A stretch of 64,000 nt of DNA. It comes from Flavobacteriales bacterium (GTDB lineage: Bacteria > Bacteroidota > Bacteroidia > JACJYZ01). Of this stretch, positions 23,854-33,386 are shown in pieces. The first letter of the stretch is position 1. The number at the start of each line of letters is the position of its first letter. A program made the translations under genes and the position numbers. The stretch spans positions 372,001 through 436,000 of the forward strand of contig JACJYZ010000003.1 in the NCBI GenBank assembly GCA_020635855.1. The letters run 5' to 3'. The notes beneath the pieces were generated by a model, which worked only from the letters and a program-made list of their open reading frames with translations, searched no databases and was not told where the DNA came from.

Positions 23854-24058
23854 AAATCTTTGGTAGTAAATCCTTCCCTGAATTTATCCCCCCGATAAAT
23901 TCCAATGAATTGAGCAGTAAGGGCTTCAAAAGATAGTCCTGAAAATCCGCTTGCCTTTTTGGTAGTTCCTGCGAATTAAGCACCTTTTATCTGCCTGCAA
24001 ACCCCTCTACTTTTACTCCCGTTGGCGAAGCGTTAGAGCAGGATTTTTCCGCCAGAAC
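23854..24058. other. Non-coding stretch between mercury operon and repeat array
   Basis: About 200 bp with no convincing frame, terminator or repeat. The TATATA array begins at its right end. Confidence 0.4.
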
Positions 24059-24211
24059 CCTATATAGTCTTTCGTGCAAAACGAAAACTATATACAGACA
24101 GAGCCGGAAAACTTCCTATATACACTTCGACCTGCAAAACATCCTGTATATACAGATTGAGCTGCAACGCTGACTGTATATAGGCAAAGTCGCAAGCCAC
24201 ACTATATACAG
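24059..24211. repeat. Phased TATATA repeat array, six sites with ~28-bp period
   Basis: Six cores (C)TATATA[G/CAG] start at 24061, 24089, 24117, 24147, 24177 and 24203, that is, spaced 28, 28, 30, 30 and 26 bp. The fourth is a perfect 12-bp palindrome, CTGTATATACAG (24144-24155). Between cores a weaker motif recurs (GTGCAAAAC, CCTGCAAAAC, GCTGCAAC, TCGCAAGCC). The array ends 29 bp before the methylase start at 24241. It could be a set of iterons (origin of replication), a multi-site operator or a partition site. Confidence 0.7.
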
Positions 24212-24240
24212 GAGATTTTACAAAATCAAATGTATAGCAC

Positions 24241-26115
24241 ATGCCACTGGACATAACCTATAATCAGGAACGCAAAGGAATCGAGTTGTACTTCCCCGGG
24301 AAACCCGATCAGGATGTAATCAACCGGGTCAAGGCGATGGGCTTTAAGTACAGCCGCAGACAACGCATGTGGTATGCAAAGGAAACACCGGAACGAAAGC
24401 AGTTTTCAGAAAAGCTGAAAGATGCTCTTGAAAACAAAACAGACAGCCCTGAAATTCATTACCAGCCATCCTATCTGCCCACCAAAGAAAATCTGGAAAG
24501 CAAAAATTTCAGCTATGTGAACATCAGTGCCAAAAATGATAAGGGCGAGCTGATCTGGGACAGCTATGTTCTGTTTGAACCTTCCCGTCCCACTGCGGAA
24601 GGTATTGCCAGTGTGTTTGCCAAAAACAAATATGGAGACAAGCTGAACAGCGTCAATGTGTATCCACGCAACTATATTACCAAAGCACGGGTGCTCTTTG
24701 AAAAAGGAGAAATTATTCAGCCGGTAAATTCCAATCCAGATGAACCGGAGATTGTGCAGCAAGCAAAAGAATTACCGAAAGAAGAAGCAGAACCGGTAAA
24801 GGAAATCGAACCACCGGTTCCGGAACAGGAAAAGATTACCGAAAAGGCAGTGGATGAACAAACGGATACAGACCAGAAAGAGCCTGAGATACCAGAAGCT
24901 CAACCTGAAACCACTCCGTCCCATCCCATACTAACCGGACTGCAACCGGCCTATTGGTCAAAAGAAGATGAAGAATATCCGGTCAACAAGGTAACGGTGG
25001 AAGAAATTGCCTACAATCAGGCAAGGCTTCGTACTGCACTTCTTGACAAGTTGGCGGCTTTACCACTGGAAACACAATACGCCATTGCAGAGCAACTGGC
25101 ACTCAAATTCAAGGCAAGACGGCCATTGGCCGATTATGAGTCCGGTCTGCAATCACTGGGAAAAGACAGCGATAAAAAGAAAGCGGCTTCTATCCGCTCT
25201 TTTGTGGACGATATTTTTCTGAATAATGCGGTTTACCAACAACCTCATGATTCTGCCGTGTTTGCCCACATGATAAATCTGCTGATTGACTCTTCCGATG
25301 TATTGGTGGATCATCCCAAAGAAAAGAAAACTGCATCCAAAGGCAAACAAAGTCAGCATGACCTGAACAAATCCGTTGAGGAGTTTATTGAGCAAAAAGA
25401 TAAGGAAGACGGCAACTATACCGCAGAGGACAAAGCCTTCATCTCACGGTACACCGGTTCAGGTGGGCTGATCAAACAAGGTGCGAAAGGCAAAGGTGTA
25501 TTGTATGAATATTATACACCGGATGAGATTGTGAAACGCATGTGGGCACTGGCCAATAAATACGGATACAATGGAGGAGATATACTGGAACCGGCCTGCG
25601 GCACCGGGAACTTTTTAAAGTATGCGCCTGCAAATGCTGAAATCTGGGGCATGGAAATCAATTCTACTTCCCGGAGAATTGCACAGATACTCTATCCGCA
25701 GGCTATAATTTTTGAGAAGCCCTTTGAGACTTTCTTTTTCAAAGGCAATGTGCACCTGAAAGATGATTTTGGCGATGTGCATTTCAGCCTGGTGATCGGC
25801 AACCCTCCTTACGGAGAGTTTTCCGGCAAATATGCAGGCATGGGTGAAAAGAAATGGACGGGAGCTACCGAATACGACCAGTATTTCATTACACGGGGAC
25901 TGGATCTGCTCAAATCGGAAGGACTGCTGGTATTTATCATACCCAGCGCCTTTCTTTCCAACAACTCCAAATACAATAAGATTAAGGAGAAGATAGCCGC
26001 CAAAGCCGACTTGATTGACGCATACCGCCTACCCACCGGAATTTTCAGTACCACAGACATTGGAACGGACATCGTGGTATTCAGGAAGAAGAAAATCATT
26101 AAACCCGCAGCGTAA
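24241..26115 (+). CDS. N6-adenine DNA methylase with large-polyvalent-protein N-terminus
   Basis: The 624-residue protein has an N-terminal domain (about 1-65) 'GIELYFPGKPDQDVINRVKAMGFKYSRRQRMWYAK', an acidic linker (about 165-230), a helical middle and a C-terminal methylase. The last has motif I 'ILEPACGTGNFLKYAP' (about 447) and motif IV 'LVIGNPPYGEFSG' (about 516). The catalytic NPPY is typical of N6-adenine methylases. The following long helicase makes a methylase-helicase pair like the fused DarB antirestriction protein of phage P1, which suggests a role in protecting element DNA on entry, though replication is also possible. Confidence 0.85.
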   Translation: MPLDITYNQERKGIELYFPGKPDQDVINRVKAMGFKYSRRQRMWYAKETPERKQFSEKLKDALENKTDSPEIHYQPSYLPTKENLESKNFSYVNISAKNDKGELIWDSYVLFEPSRPTAEGIASVFAKNKYGDKLNSVNVYPRNYITKARVLFEKGEIIQPVNSNPDEPEIVQQAKELPKEEAEPVKEIEPPVPEQEKITEKAVDEQTDTDQKEPEIPEAQPETTPSHPILTGLQPAYWSKEDEEYPVNKVTVEEIAYNQARLRTALLDKLAALPLETQYAIAEQLALKFKARRPLADYESGLQSLGKDSDKKKAASIRSFVDDIFLNNAVYQQPHDSAVFAHMINLLIDSSDVLVDHPKEKKTASKGKQSQHDLNKSVEEFIEQKDKEDGNYTAEDKAFISRYTGSGGLIKQGAKGKGVLYEYYTPDEIVKRMWALANKYGYNGGDILEPACGTGNFLKYAPANAEIWGMEINSTSRRIAQILYPQAIIFEKPFETFFFKGNVHLKDDFGDVHFSLVIGNPPYGEFSGKYAGMGEKKWTGATEYDQYFITRGLDLLKSEGLLVFIIPSAFLSNNSKYNKIKEKIAAKADLIDAYRLPTGIFSTTDIGTDIVVFRKKKIIKPAA

Positions 26116-26393
26116 TGAATGTACTGGAAAACAGGAAGCATACCATTGTTCACGAAAAAACCATGCAGGAAATGGCAAACGACAGTAATAAGATAAACGA
26201 GCTGAAACAGCTCATCAAAATTGAACTGGATACATGCAGTTCCCGGATGTGGCCTCATGTATGCCAGTTAAAGCAGACACCGGAAGGCTATAAAAGAATT
26301 GAGGATATGGTGATCCGCCTGGTAGCTAAGGAAGCCATGCTGGTAGGATCGGCCATTGCATTGATTGAGCAGGAGTTCAGCCACCTTGATTAA
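26115..26393 (+). CDS. Hypothetical protein between methylase and helicase
   Basis: The 92-residue helical protein starts at an ATG whose A is the last base of the methylase stop (TAATG), so translation is coupled. It contains 'KQLIKIELDTCSSRMWPHVCQLKQTPEGYKRIEDMVIRLVAKEAMLVGSAI'. No family recognised. Confidence 0.6.
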   Translation: MNVLENRKHTIVHEKTMQEMANDSNKINELKQLIKIELDTCSSRMWPHVCQLKQTPEGYKRIEDMVIRLVAKEAMLVGSAIALIEQEFSHLD

Positions 26394-26403
26394 ATCACAG
26401 AAA

Positions 26404-29400
26404 ATGGCAGAGAAAAAAACAGATAACCTTAAAAAACTGGCGGCCTTTTTATCAAAGCATACCACCATCAATGCCTCAACCGATGGTGGTGAGGCAAAGA
26501 CCACATTTGGAAGACTGGGTAAACGTGCTTTTAAGGAGCTGGCAGAATACCTGGAATTGAAAGAGTATGATGTTCATTACAACAAATCCGGTGATGCAGG
26601 CAGTGGTGATCTTCGGGTAATGGGCATGTACGAACCGGAAACAGGCATTTATATTTCATTCAACAAAGATGGCTTTCACGGAGAACAGAACGTGCTCTAC
26701 CGGAGCATTAAGCACATGAAGGATTATACCGGTGGGTCCAACCATTATTTTTCCGAAAAGGAATTTGCCACACCGGGAACCATCAGGAAAAAAGTAAAGG
26801 AACTGCTGTATGTCGGTAGCCGGGGCCCTGATGATGAACCTTACGACAAAACCACACGGGACGAGACAACAGAAGAAGAAAAAGCCATTGAGGAAAGAAC
26901 AGACACCACCGGCCTGCTGATCGGTGATGAATGGTTTAAGCAGAATCCAGCTAAAATTCTCGGAGAGGAATATGACACCACTGACCGCTTCGGAAAGAAA
27001 ATCAAAAAGGTCAGGGGCGGCATTGACCATGTGATTCAGGGTATGGACATCCGTGAGGATGACATTCCCAAACCTCACACAGAAGCACTGGAAACTACTG
27101 TCAAACTACCCGCAGAACAGCTCTATACAAATAAAGATGCACAGGCCAATATTGACAAGGTGCTGGAAAAGCAAAAGGCAATACAGTCCAAACGGGAACT
27201 GGATAAAAAACTTGGTAAAAAAGAGGAAGTCTGTGAGGAGGGATATATCTGCTTTGAGGACATCATAGAGCAGTACAACGAGGGCATCACGGAAGATGAA
27301 ATCAAAGCATGGATCTGGTACAAAAGAAAAACGGGCGGTTTTAACGATGAAAGCGTGATCCTGAACAAAAAGAACGGATGGAGCAAATACGTTATTCCGC
27401 TTGCAGAAATTGAGAAATACCTGAAACAATGGCTGAAAGAGGGAATTGTCTGTTACTACAAAGGCGACTATATGCCCGGAGTGCTTTACTATGCCGAAAG
27501 GGTATATGACAGGCAGTCCCAGCTACTCAGAGAGAAAGAGGAGATCATAAAGCTGTTCGGACAGGAGCAGTACGACCGGCAGTGGAACGGGCTGGAAAAC
27601 ATCAAGCCACCCAGGCTTACACTGACCGACCCGCAGGTGAATAACCGGCTGTTCATCAAACCGACCTCCTCATTTGCCAGAGAGGTAATGATCGGTGAGC
27701 TGGTGGATGGCAATTCATTCAGGAGATACAATTACCAGAGCGGAAAATGGGAAGACGGAGACATGCCCCTGACAGAAGCCTTTAAGGAATGGCTACGCTC
27801 CCTTCCAAAAGATGAGTTCATTAAGTCCAACGATTACAACATCGTGTACTATTATCTGGAAAACAAACAGCCCCCACGCCATTATGACAAGGAAGAAAAG
27901 CTGCGGATAAGGCAGAACGCCAAAATGGAAGGAGACGAACTGTTTATCCGCTTTATGGCCGAAGCCATCAAAAGAGAGGATCAGCAGCGCATCGAGCAGC
28001 TCTGGAACGGAAAATACAACGGCTATGTGGAGATCAACTATTTTAAGATACCGGTCGCCTTTACCGCTTCCGACACCTTCAAGAACAAGCCTCTGTTCAT
28101 TCGTCCGGCTCAACGGGAAGGTATCGGTTTTCTGAGCGTCCATGGCTCCGGCTGCATCGCTTATGACGTGGGTGTAGGCAAAACCATGACGGCCATACTT
28201 TCCATTGCCAATGCACTGGAAAGCGGTCAGTGCAAACGTCCGCTTATTGTAGTTCCCAACCAGACCTACAAAAACTGGCTGGCAGAGACACAGGGAGTCA
28301 TTGAGAAAGGGAAAATTGTGAGTTCCGGTGTGCTGCCACAGTACAAGGTCAACGACCTGTATAATCTCGGAAAGGAATTTATCGAACAGCTCACCGGTAA
28401 TGACGGCAATATTCAGCCGGTGGATGAGCATAGCATTAGCGTAATGACCTACGAAGGCTTTAACCGGCTGGGCTTCGGAGAACATACCTGGAATGAGATC
28501 GGACGGGAAATGTATGACATACTCAATCAGGGTGTGGAAGAAAGACGGGAACAGGTAAAGCTCTTTGAACGCATCGAGGAAATGATGGGCAAGGGATTGA
28601 AAGGTGGTATGATCAATATCGAGGACATCGGATTTGATTTTCTCGTGATAGATGAAGCCCATGCCATGAAGAAATCCTTTACTCAGGTCAAAGGAGAAGT
28701 AAAGGAAGACGGCAAAAGCAGGGAGCGTGCCGCTTATGAAATTCGCTCCGGCCAGCCGTCCATGACCGCATTAAGGGGGTTCATGGTCAGCCAGTACATC
28801 CTGCGAAATAATAAAATGAGGAATGTGGTGCTTCTTACCGCAACCCCCTTTACCAATAGTCCGCTTGAAATTTATTCCATACTGGCACTGATCGGCTATC
28901 AGCAGTTGGAACGCTGGGGAATCAAAAACATACGGGAGTTCTTCGACACTTTTATCAAGACCAGCATGGAGCTCGTGATCAATGCCAAGCTGAAACCAGA
29001 AAGGAAAGAAATCGTGATGGGCTTTAACAACCTTATTGCCCTGCAACAGCTCATTTTCAAATTCATTATCTATAAAACCGGAGAGGATGCCAGTATTCAG
29101 CGTCCGAACAAGATTGTGCTGCCCATGACCAGCGAAAAGGTGGGAGATCAGTATGTCCCGCTTCCGCCTGAGGAGCAGGTCAGTACCAATCTGGCCATGA
29201 CACCCACACAACGGGGTTTTATGAAGGACGTTGAACTGTATGTCACCGGCAAAACTTCCCTTACCAATTTCTGTGTCAATGCCAGAGGCATGGAAGATAC
29301 CGAAGGTGATGAGAGCGGTGCCGGTGAGGAACTGGACGAAAGTCGCATGTCTTCCGATGAGGAAGAAGGAGCCAGAGTGCTGCGGGGACTGTCATTTGCA

Positions 29401-30780
29401 AGGCAACTTGCCCTCAGTCCGTTTTTATACGCCTGCAACCCCGATAAAGAACCAACCTACGAACAATACATTGAAACTTCGCCCAAACTGAAATACGTGA
29501 TGGAGTGTATCCGCTCGGTAAAGGAATATCACGAAAAGCGGAATGAGGAAGTATCCGGTCAGGTGATCTATATGAATGCCGGTGTGAATTTCTTCCCCAT
29601 GATGAAAGACTATCTGGTGAAAAAGATCGGCTTTGGGGACAATGAAATAGGCATTATCCGCAGTGGCATGAGCAGTACCAAAAAAGAAGGCATCAAGGAA
29701 CGCTTTCTGGCAGGTAAGGTGAAAATCATCATCGGCAGCGCCACCATCAAGGAAGGGATTAACCTGCAAAACAAATCCACCGTGCTGTATAACTGCTGGC
29801 TGGACTGGAATCCGACTGATGTGAAACAACTGGAAGGACGTATATGGCGGTTCGGCAACAAGTTCGCCAATATCCGCATTGTCAATCCCCTCATGGAAAA
29901 CAGCATTGACACCTTCATCTTTCAAAAGCTGGAAGAAAAGACCAGCCGGATCAATGAGATATGGTACAGGGCAGGCAAAACCAATGCCCTCAACCTGGAG
30001 GAGTTCGACCCATCCGAATTGAAAATGGGGCTGGTTACCGATCCGCAGGCACTTGCAGAACTATTGCTCATGGATGAACGGGAAAAATTGCAGGACAACA
30101 TCAACAGCCTCAGCAATCAGAAAAGCGTGCTGGAAGAAATAAGCGAGGCCAGGGATAATTTCAATCAGAACATCGGGCATGTGAAAGAAGCGGTCAACCG
30201 CTACAAACCCCAACAGGAAGGCGCAAAAGCCAGAACCATTGAGACCATATTCAAGATTTACAAGGACTATCTCGAAGATGGGAACACAGAAACTTCCTAC
30301 CGGGATGAGAACATTTTCGATACGGTACGAAAAGCCAATGCCATTCTGAAACGGGGACTGGAACAGGTGCTTGCCCCCAGAGGACTGGATATGAATTTCA
30401 GTAAGGACAGCGTACTGGGCAGGATTGACAGGGAAATTGAAGACTTGCAGAAAGTTATGGAAGACAAGACCGGACCCAAAGCTGTTGAAGCCAAGGCAAA
30501 AGATATTGTCAGGGAAAGGGAGGAAAAAGGTTACAAGTCGGTAACGGTAGCGGAACGTGCTGCTGAATTTGCAAAGCTCAATCCAAAACTGCTCAGTGCC
30601 TATATGACCTACGAACCACCGGATGTACGGACAAAAAGGGATGAAGAACGTGCCGTTTACGGTGAGGCGCTGGAAAGCTCTGCCGACACCCTGACACGGA
30701 TGAGGGAATTGCTGAAAGCAATGGAGCAGATGGCAGACCTGTCCGAAAGAATGAAACAGCTAATGAAAAAAGCCGCTTAA
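26404..30780 (+). CDS. Large SNF2/DEAD-type helicase (1458 aa), DarB-like
   Basis: The protein has an N-terminal ~110-residue domain of its own, a long middle region, then a superfamily 2 helicase. Walker A-like 'AYDVGVGKTMTAILSIANAL' lies near residue 586, the DEAH box 'FLVIDEAHAMKK' near 749, motif III 'VVLLTATPFTNSPLEIYSIL' near 810 and the C-terminal helicase domain with 'GSATIKEGINLQNKSTVLYN' and 'KQLEGRIWRFGN' near 1110-1150. A coiled-coil tail ends the protein. The ATG at 26404 is preferred over 26365, which lies inside the preceding gene. With the methylase at 24241 it recalls P1 DarB split in two. Confidence 0.85.
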   Translation: MAEKKTDNLKKLAAFLSKHTTINASTDGGEAKTTFGRLGKRAFKELAEYLELKEYDVHYNKSGDAGSGDLRVMGMYEPETGIYISFNKDGFHGEQNVLYRSIKHMKDYTGGSNHYFSEKEFATPGTIRKKVKELLYVGSRGPDDEPYDKTTRDETTEEEKAIEERTDTTGLLIGDEWFKQNPAKILGEEYDTTDRFGKKIKKVRGGIDHVIQGMDIREDDIPKPHTEALETTVKLPAEQLYTNKDAQANIDKVLEKQKAIQSKRELDKKLGKKEEVCEEGYICFEDIIEQYNEGITEDEIKAWIWYKRKTGGFNDESVILNKKNGWSKYVIPLAEIEKYLKQWLKEGIVCYYKGDYMPGVLYYAERVYDRQSQLLREKEEIIKLFGQEQYDRQWNGLENIKPPRLTLTDPQVNNRLFIKPTSSFAREVMIGELVDGNSFRRYNYQSGKWEDGDMPLTEAFKEWLRSLPKDEFIKSNDYNIVYYYLENKQPPRHYDKEEKLRIRQNAKMEGDELFIRFMAEAIKREDQQRIEQLWNGKYNGYVEINYFKIPVAFTASDTFKNKPLFIRPAQREGIGFLSVHGSGCIAYDVGVGKTMTAILSIANALESGQCKRPLIVVPNQTYKNWLAETQGVIEKGKIVSSGVLPQYKVNDLYNLGKEFIEQLTGNDGNIQPVDEHSISVMTYEGFNRLGFGEHTWNEIGREMYDILNQGVEERREQVKLFERIEEMMGKGLKGGMINIEDIGFDFLVIDEAHAMKKSFTQVKGEVKEDGKSRERAAYEIRSGQPSMTALRGFMVSQYILRNNKMRNVVLLTATPFTNSPLEIYSILALIGYQQLERWGIKNIREFFDTFIKTSMELVINAKLKPERKEIVMGFNNLIALQQLIFKFIIYKTGEDASIQRPNKIVLPMTSEKVGDQYVPLPPEEQVSTNLAMTPTQRGFMKDVELYVTGKTSLTNFCVNARGMEDTEGDESGAGEELDESRMSSDEEEGARVLRGLSFARQLALSPFLYACNPDKEPTYEQYIETSPKLKYVMECIRSVKEYHEKRNEEVSGQVIYMNAGVNFFPMMKDYLVKKIGFGDNEIGIIRSGMSSTKKEGIKERFLAGKVKIIIGSATIKEGINLQNKSTVLYNCWLDWNPTDVKQLEGRIWRFGNKFANIRIVNPLMENSIDTFIFQKLEEKTSRINEIWYRAGKTNALNLEEFDPSELKMGLVTDPQALAELLLMDEREKLQDNINSLSNQKSVLEEISEARDNFNQNIGHVKEAVNRYKPQQEGAKARTIETIFKIYKDYLEDGNTETSYRDENIFDTVRKANAILKRGLEQVLAPRGLDMNFSKDSVLGRIDREIEDLQKVMEDKTGPKAVEAKAKDIVREREEKGYKSVTVAERAAEFAKLNPKLLSAYMTYEPPDVRTKRDEERAVYGEALESSADTLTRMRELLKAMEQMADLSERMKQLMKKAA

Positions 30781-30807
30781 TGATTAACCAATTTAAACAC
30801 AAGTGAT

Positions 30808-31434
30808 ATGAACAATCCACATGATTTACTCGAAAAGGAAGGCATAACAAATGATCAGCTTTCCGCTAACGGAAAAGAAGCTCTGAAACTTTTTGATGAG
30901 GCACTGGCGGTGAGTAACCGCTTTCTGGAAAATGATGACCTGAAAAAACAGGCCGAACAGATGGGCAAAGAAGCCGTCAAGGTCGTTCAGGCTGACATTG
31001 ATAAGCTCCAGGAGCAAATGAAAAATGACGAGGAGGAAAAGAAAAAGAAGGAGGCTAAAAAGAAACGATCCAGAGAGGTGATGGAAGAAATCAATATTTC
31101 CGCCAGCCAGGCAGATGCCTGCCGGAAAACGCTACGGGAATACAACCGGCAGCAGCGTGAAGCAGGCAAAACCGCTGCCCCGAAAAAAAAGACGGTGACT
31201 ACCCGGTTGCGTGGCAACCTTAAAAGCATCATTAACCTGATCCCAAAGGCAAAGCAAAAGGATTTGTCCACCATTCAGAAAACAGAGAAAGCCATCAATC
31301 ATTTTGTCAGCGAACTGAAAACCATCTGGGGCATTACAAAAGTGCAGGGCATTAAGAAAGAGATCAAAGAAAAGATTGATGAGCTGAAAGAGAAGGCAGA
31401 GAAAAAACAGGAAGTAAAAAAAGAGGCAGCATAA
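30808..31434 (+). CDS. Coiled-coil, Lys/Glu-rich protein
   Basis: The 208-residue protein is highly charged and helical throughout, with coiled coils at about 55-95 and 160-208 and an HTH-like 'ISASQADACRKTLREYNRQQRE'. No family recognised. It follows the helicase by 27 bp and may act with it. Confidence 0.6.
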   Translation: MNNPHDLLEKEGITNDQLSANGKEALKLFDEALAVSNRFLENDDLKKQAEQMGKEAVKVVQADIDKLQEQMKNDEEEKKKKEAKKKRSREVMEEINISASQADACRKTLREYNRQQREAGKTAAPKKKTVTTRLRGNLKSIINLIPKAKQKDLSTIQKTEKAINHFVSELKTIWGITKVQGIKKEIKEKIDELKEKAEKKQEVKKEAA

Positions 31435-31469
31435 GTGCCACATTTATTAACCAATAAAATCAAAGGATT

Positions 31470-31970
31470 ATGAAAACTTACAGACACCAGCGATTCTTAC
31501 AGGAAAACAACATTGATATTTCAACCTTACCGGAAATGCTGCAAAAACGCATTAACATTTTCGGAGTGCTGCTGAAAAAGCTGGATGAAACGGTAGAAGA
31601 AGATAAGGAGGAACTGCTGAACAAGCTGGAAACCCTTGATCTGGAAATCGAGGAAGACCTGGAGGATTATTTTGACGGGAAGCTGGAAAACAACGAGGAA
31701 GATTATACGGAGGAAGACAAAGCCATCCTGAAAGCACAGGAAGAAGCGGAACAGAAGAAAAAAGAGGAAGAAGAAAAGGCTGCAAAGCAACCGTCTGATG
31801 AGGAATTGCTGGAAAATCTTTTAAAATCCGGCATACAGCTTATCAGCTCTGCTGAACTGAAACAGAAAGGGTTTAAGGGGAAGTTGGAAAACCGTCAGCT
31901 CCGGGTAGGAAATTACCAGCTCTGCATGGGCATTTACGACCTGAAATACAGGATCAGTAAAGTCGGGTAA
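31470..31970 (+). CDS. Acidic coiled-coil protein
   Basis: The 166-residue protein is acidic in its middle ('ETVEEDKEELLNKLETLDLEIEEDLEDYF') and ends in a more ordered region ('LISSAELKQKGFKGKLENRQLRVGNYQLCMGIYDLKYRISKVG'). Function unknown; it belongs to the same operon as the coiled-coil gene upstream. Confidence 0.6.
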   Translation: MKTYRHQRFLQENNIDISTLPEMLQKRINIFGVLLKKLDETVEEDKEELLNKLETLDLEIEEDLEDYFDGKLENNEEDYTEEDKAILKAQEEAEQKKKEEEEKAAKQPSDEELLENLLKSGIQLISSAELKQKGFKGKLENRQLRVGNYQLCMGIYDLKYRISKVG

Positions 31971-32009
31971 AGAGCCGGTATTTTTTTGGTATTAAGTTAC
32001 ATAAATACT

Positions 32010-32022
32010 GTAATACTATTAC
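32010..32022. promoter_or_regulatory. Palindrome GTAATA-C-TATTAC upstream of the DnaA-like gene
   Basis: A perfect 6-bp-arm palindrome centred 26 bp before the ATG at 32042, inside a run of TACTGTA/TACT repeats. It may be an operator or initiator-binding site. Confidence 0.35.
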
Positions 32023-32041
32023 ACTACTACTGTACTTTGTA

Positions 32042-32512
32042 ATGAGACAATCAATGGCAATGAATAACGGAAAAGCAGATTACAATGACCTCCAGAGGTG
32101 CCTGGATAAGGTGGTCGGCAAGCTGGGCCTGCAGAAGACCATCCGCCTGCTGGACAGCTTCATTGATAATGCTGCGATCACATTGCCGGAAAACAGCCGT
32201 TTCAGGCTTCTTACAGAGTATGTCATATCCTGCGCCATCAAGGTATTTGACCTGAAAGCAGAGGAGTTCTTTACCTCACGGAAACTGGAATACAGGGAGG
32301 CCAGAATGGTCTGCTATTCCCTCATCAAGAAGTACACCGACAGCACTTACCCGAAAATTGCTGAGTTGTTCGGCCAGAACGAAAGGCGGGTACTGTACTT
32401 CACGGTCAAGGTACAGGACAGGCTTTCCCTGCCGGAATATTACCGGGAGTTCATCATCAGGCACGATGCGGTGGAACGGAAAGTCATTGAGTTTATCGGA
32501 AAATTAAACTAA
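32042..32512 (+). CDS. Small protein with a DnaA domain IV-like HTH
   Basis: The 156-residue protein has a helical N-terminal part and, at about residues 80-150, 'REARMVCYSLIKKYTDSTYPKIAELFGQNERRVLYFTVKVQDRL'. This follows the pattern of the DnaA C-terminal DNA-binding domain (helix, 'YPKIAELFG', then a basic recognition segment). No AAA+ domain is present. Such stand-alone DnaA-C-like proteins in mobile elements may recognise an origin or compete with host DnaA. The assignment is by pattern only. Confidence 0.6.
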   Translation: MRQSMAMNNGKADYNDLQRCLDKVVGKLGLQKTIRLLDSFIDNAAITLPENSRFRLLTEYVISCAIKVFDLKAEEFFTSRKLEYREARMVCYSLIKKYTDSTYPKIAELFGQNERRVLYFTVKVQDRLSLPEYYREFIIRHDAVERKVIEFIGKLN

Positions 32513-32518
32513 GCAATT

Positions 32519-33382
32519 ATGTCAGAGGAAAACGACAAGGAATTAATTGAAAAAGTGCTCACAGAGCAACCGGGCGATGTGGACTTTGAAGAAATACCGG
32601 ACGAGGCTTCCAGTCCCTTGTCTCAGCCTGTGGTTGAGAACAAGGAAGAAGCTACTGTAAACAAAGCGGAAGAAGAAAAGAAGGTTCAGCAACCGTCCGA
32701 ACAACAGCCTGCAGGTGATCCATTACCCGATGATCAGGAACCGGTCAATGATGCACCGGAACAGGAAATAAATACTTCCGGTGAAAGCCATGAACAACAA
32801 GATATCGGTGCAGCACAACAGCCTGCTGATTTTGAGTTGCCCAAAGAGAACGCCAAAGGTGTGGTGGAAGTCATTTTCGGATCGGTAAACAATATCATCC
32901 ATGTCGGAGCAGGCTTCTTTGTGAAGGTTAAAAAGCATGAGGACTTCTACGACTTTGAGGAACTGATAGAGGTAATTGATGACCAGAACGAACGCAACAT
33001 AAGACGGATCAAGCTGGACGAGGAAGATAAGACACTGCTTCGCCCTATCCTTATCCGCATACTCCAGCAGAAGTCCAAAGTGATGACCCCGGAGCAGCAG
33101 CTCCTGATGGCCATTGTTTCCATCATCATCAAAAAAGCACAGGTAGTGGTTGAGATACGGAAGGAAAACGACATGCTCTATCACCGTTTCCTGAACACGA
33201 TTCAACGATCCAGAAACATCCCGGAGAAGGATGATGACGCTGATACTGAACCGGAAGAAAATCTGGAACCGGAGCAAGAGGAAGAAGCCAGTGAGGTAGA
33301 AGAAAGCAATGATGATAAAGACGGCTTTTCTGGTCAGGTAATGGAAGTGGCGGATGAAAAGGCCGGTAACGAAAAAGAATAA
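32519..33382 (+). CDS. Acidic protein with disordered ends, unknown function
   Basis: The 287-residue protein has a very acidic, Pro/Gln-rich N-terminus (about 1-110), a short ordered core (about 115-235: 'NAKGVVEVIFGSVNNIIHVGAGFFVKVKKHEDFYDFEELIEVID', 'LLMAIVSIIIKKAQVVVEIRK') and an acidic tail. It overlaps the ATPase gene when the latter's earlier start is used. It could be a partner of that ATPase; no family recognised. Confidence 0.65.
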   Translation: MSEENDKELIEKVLTEQPGDVDFEEIPDEASSPLSQPVVENKEEATVNKAEEEKKVQQPSEQQPAGDPLPDDQEPVNDAPEQEINTSGESHEQQDIGAAQQPADFELPKENAKGVVEVIFGSVNNIIHVGAGFFVKVKKHEDFYDFEELIEVIDDQNERNIRRIKLDEEDKTLLRPILIRILQQKSKVMTPEQQLLMAIVSIIIKKAQVVVEIRKENDMLYHRFLNTIQRSRNIPEKDDDADTEPEENLEPEQEEEASEVEESNDDKDGFSGQVMEVADEKAGNEKE

Positions 33383-33386
33383 GAGC

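Noticed and set aside
24059..24211. CRISPR array
   Set aside because: Only 7-12 bp cores are shared, with spacers of about 16-22 bp that themselves share weak motifs; there is no long identical repeat and no cas gene.
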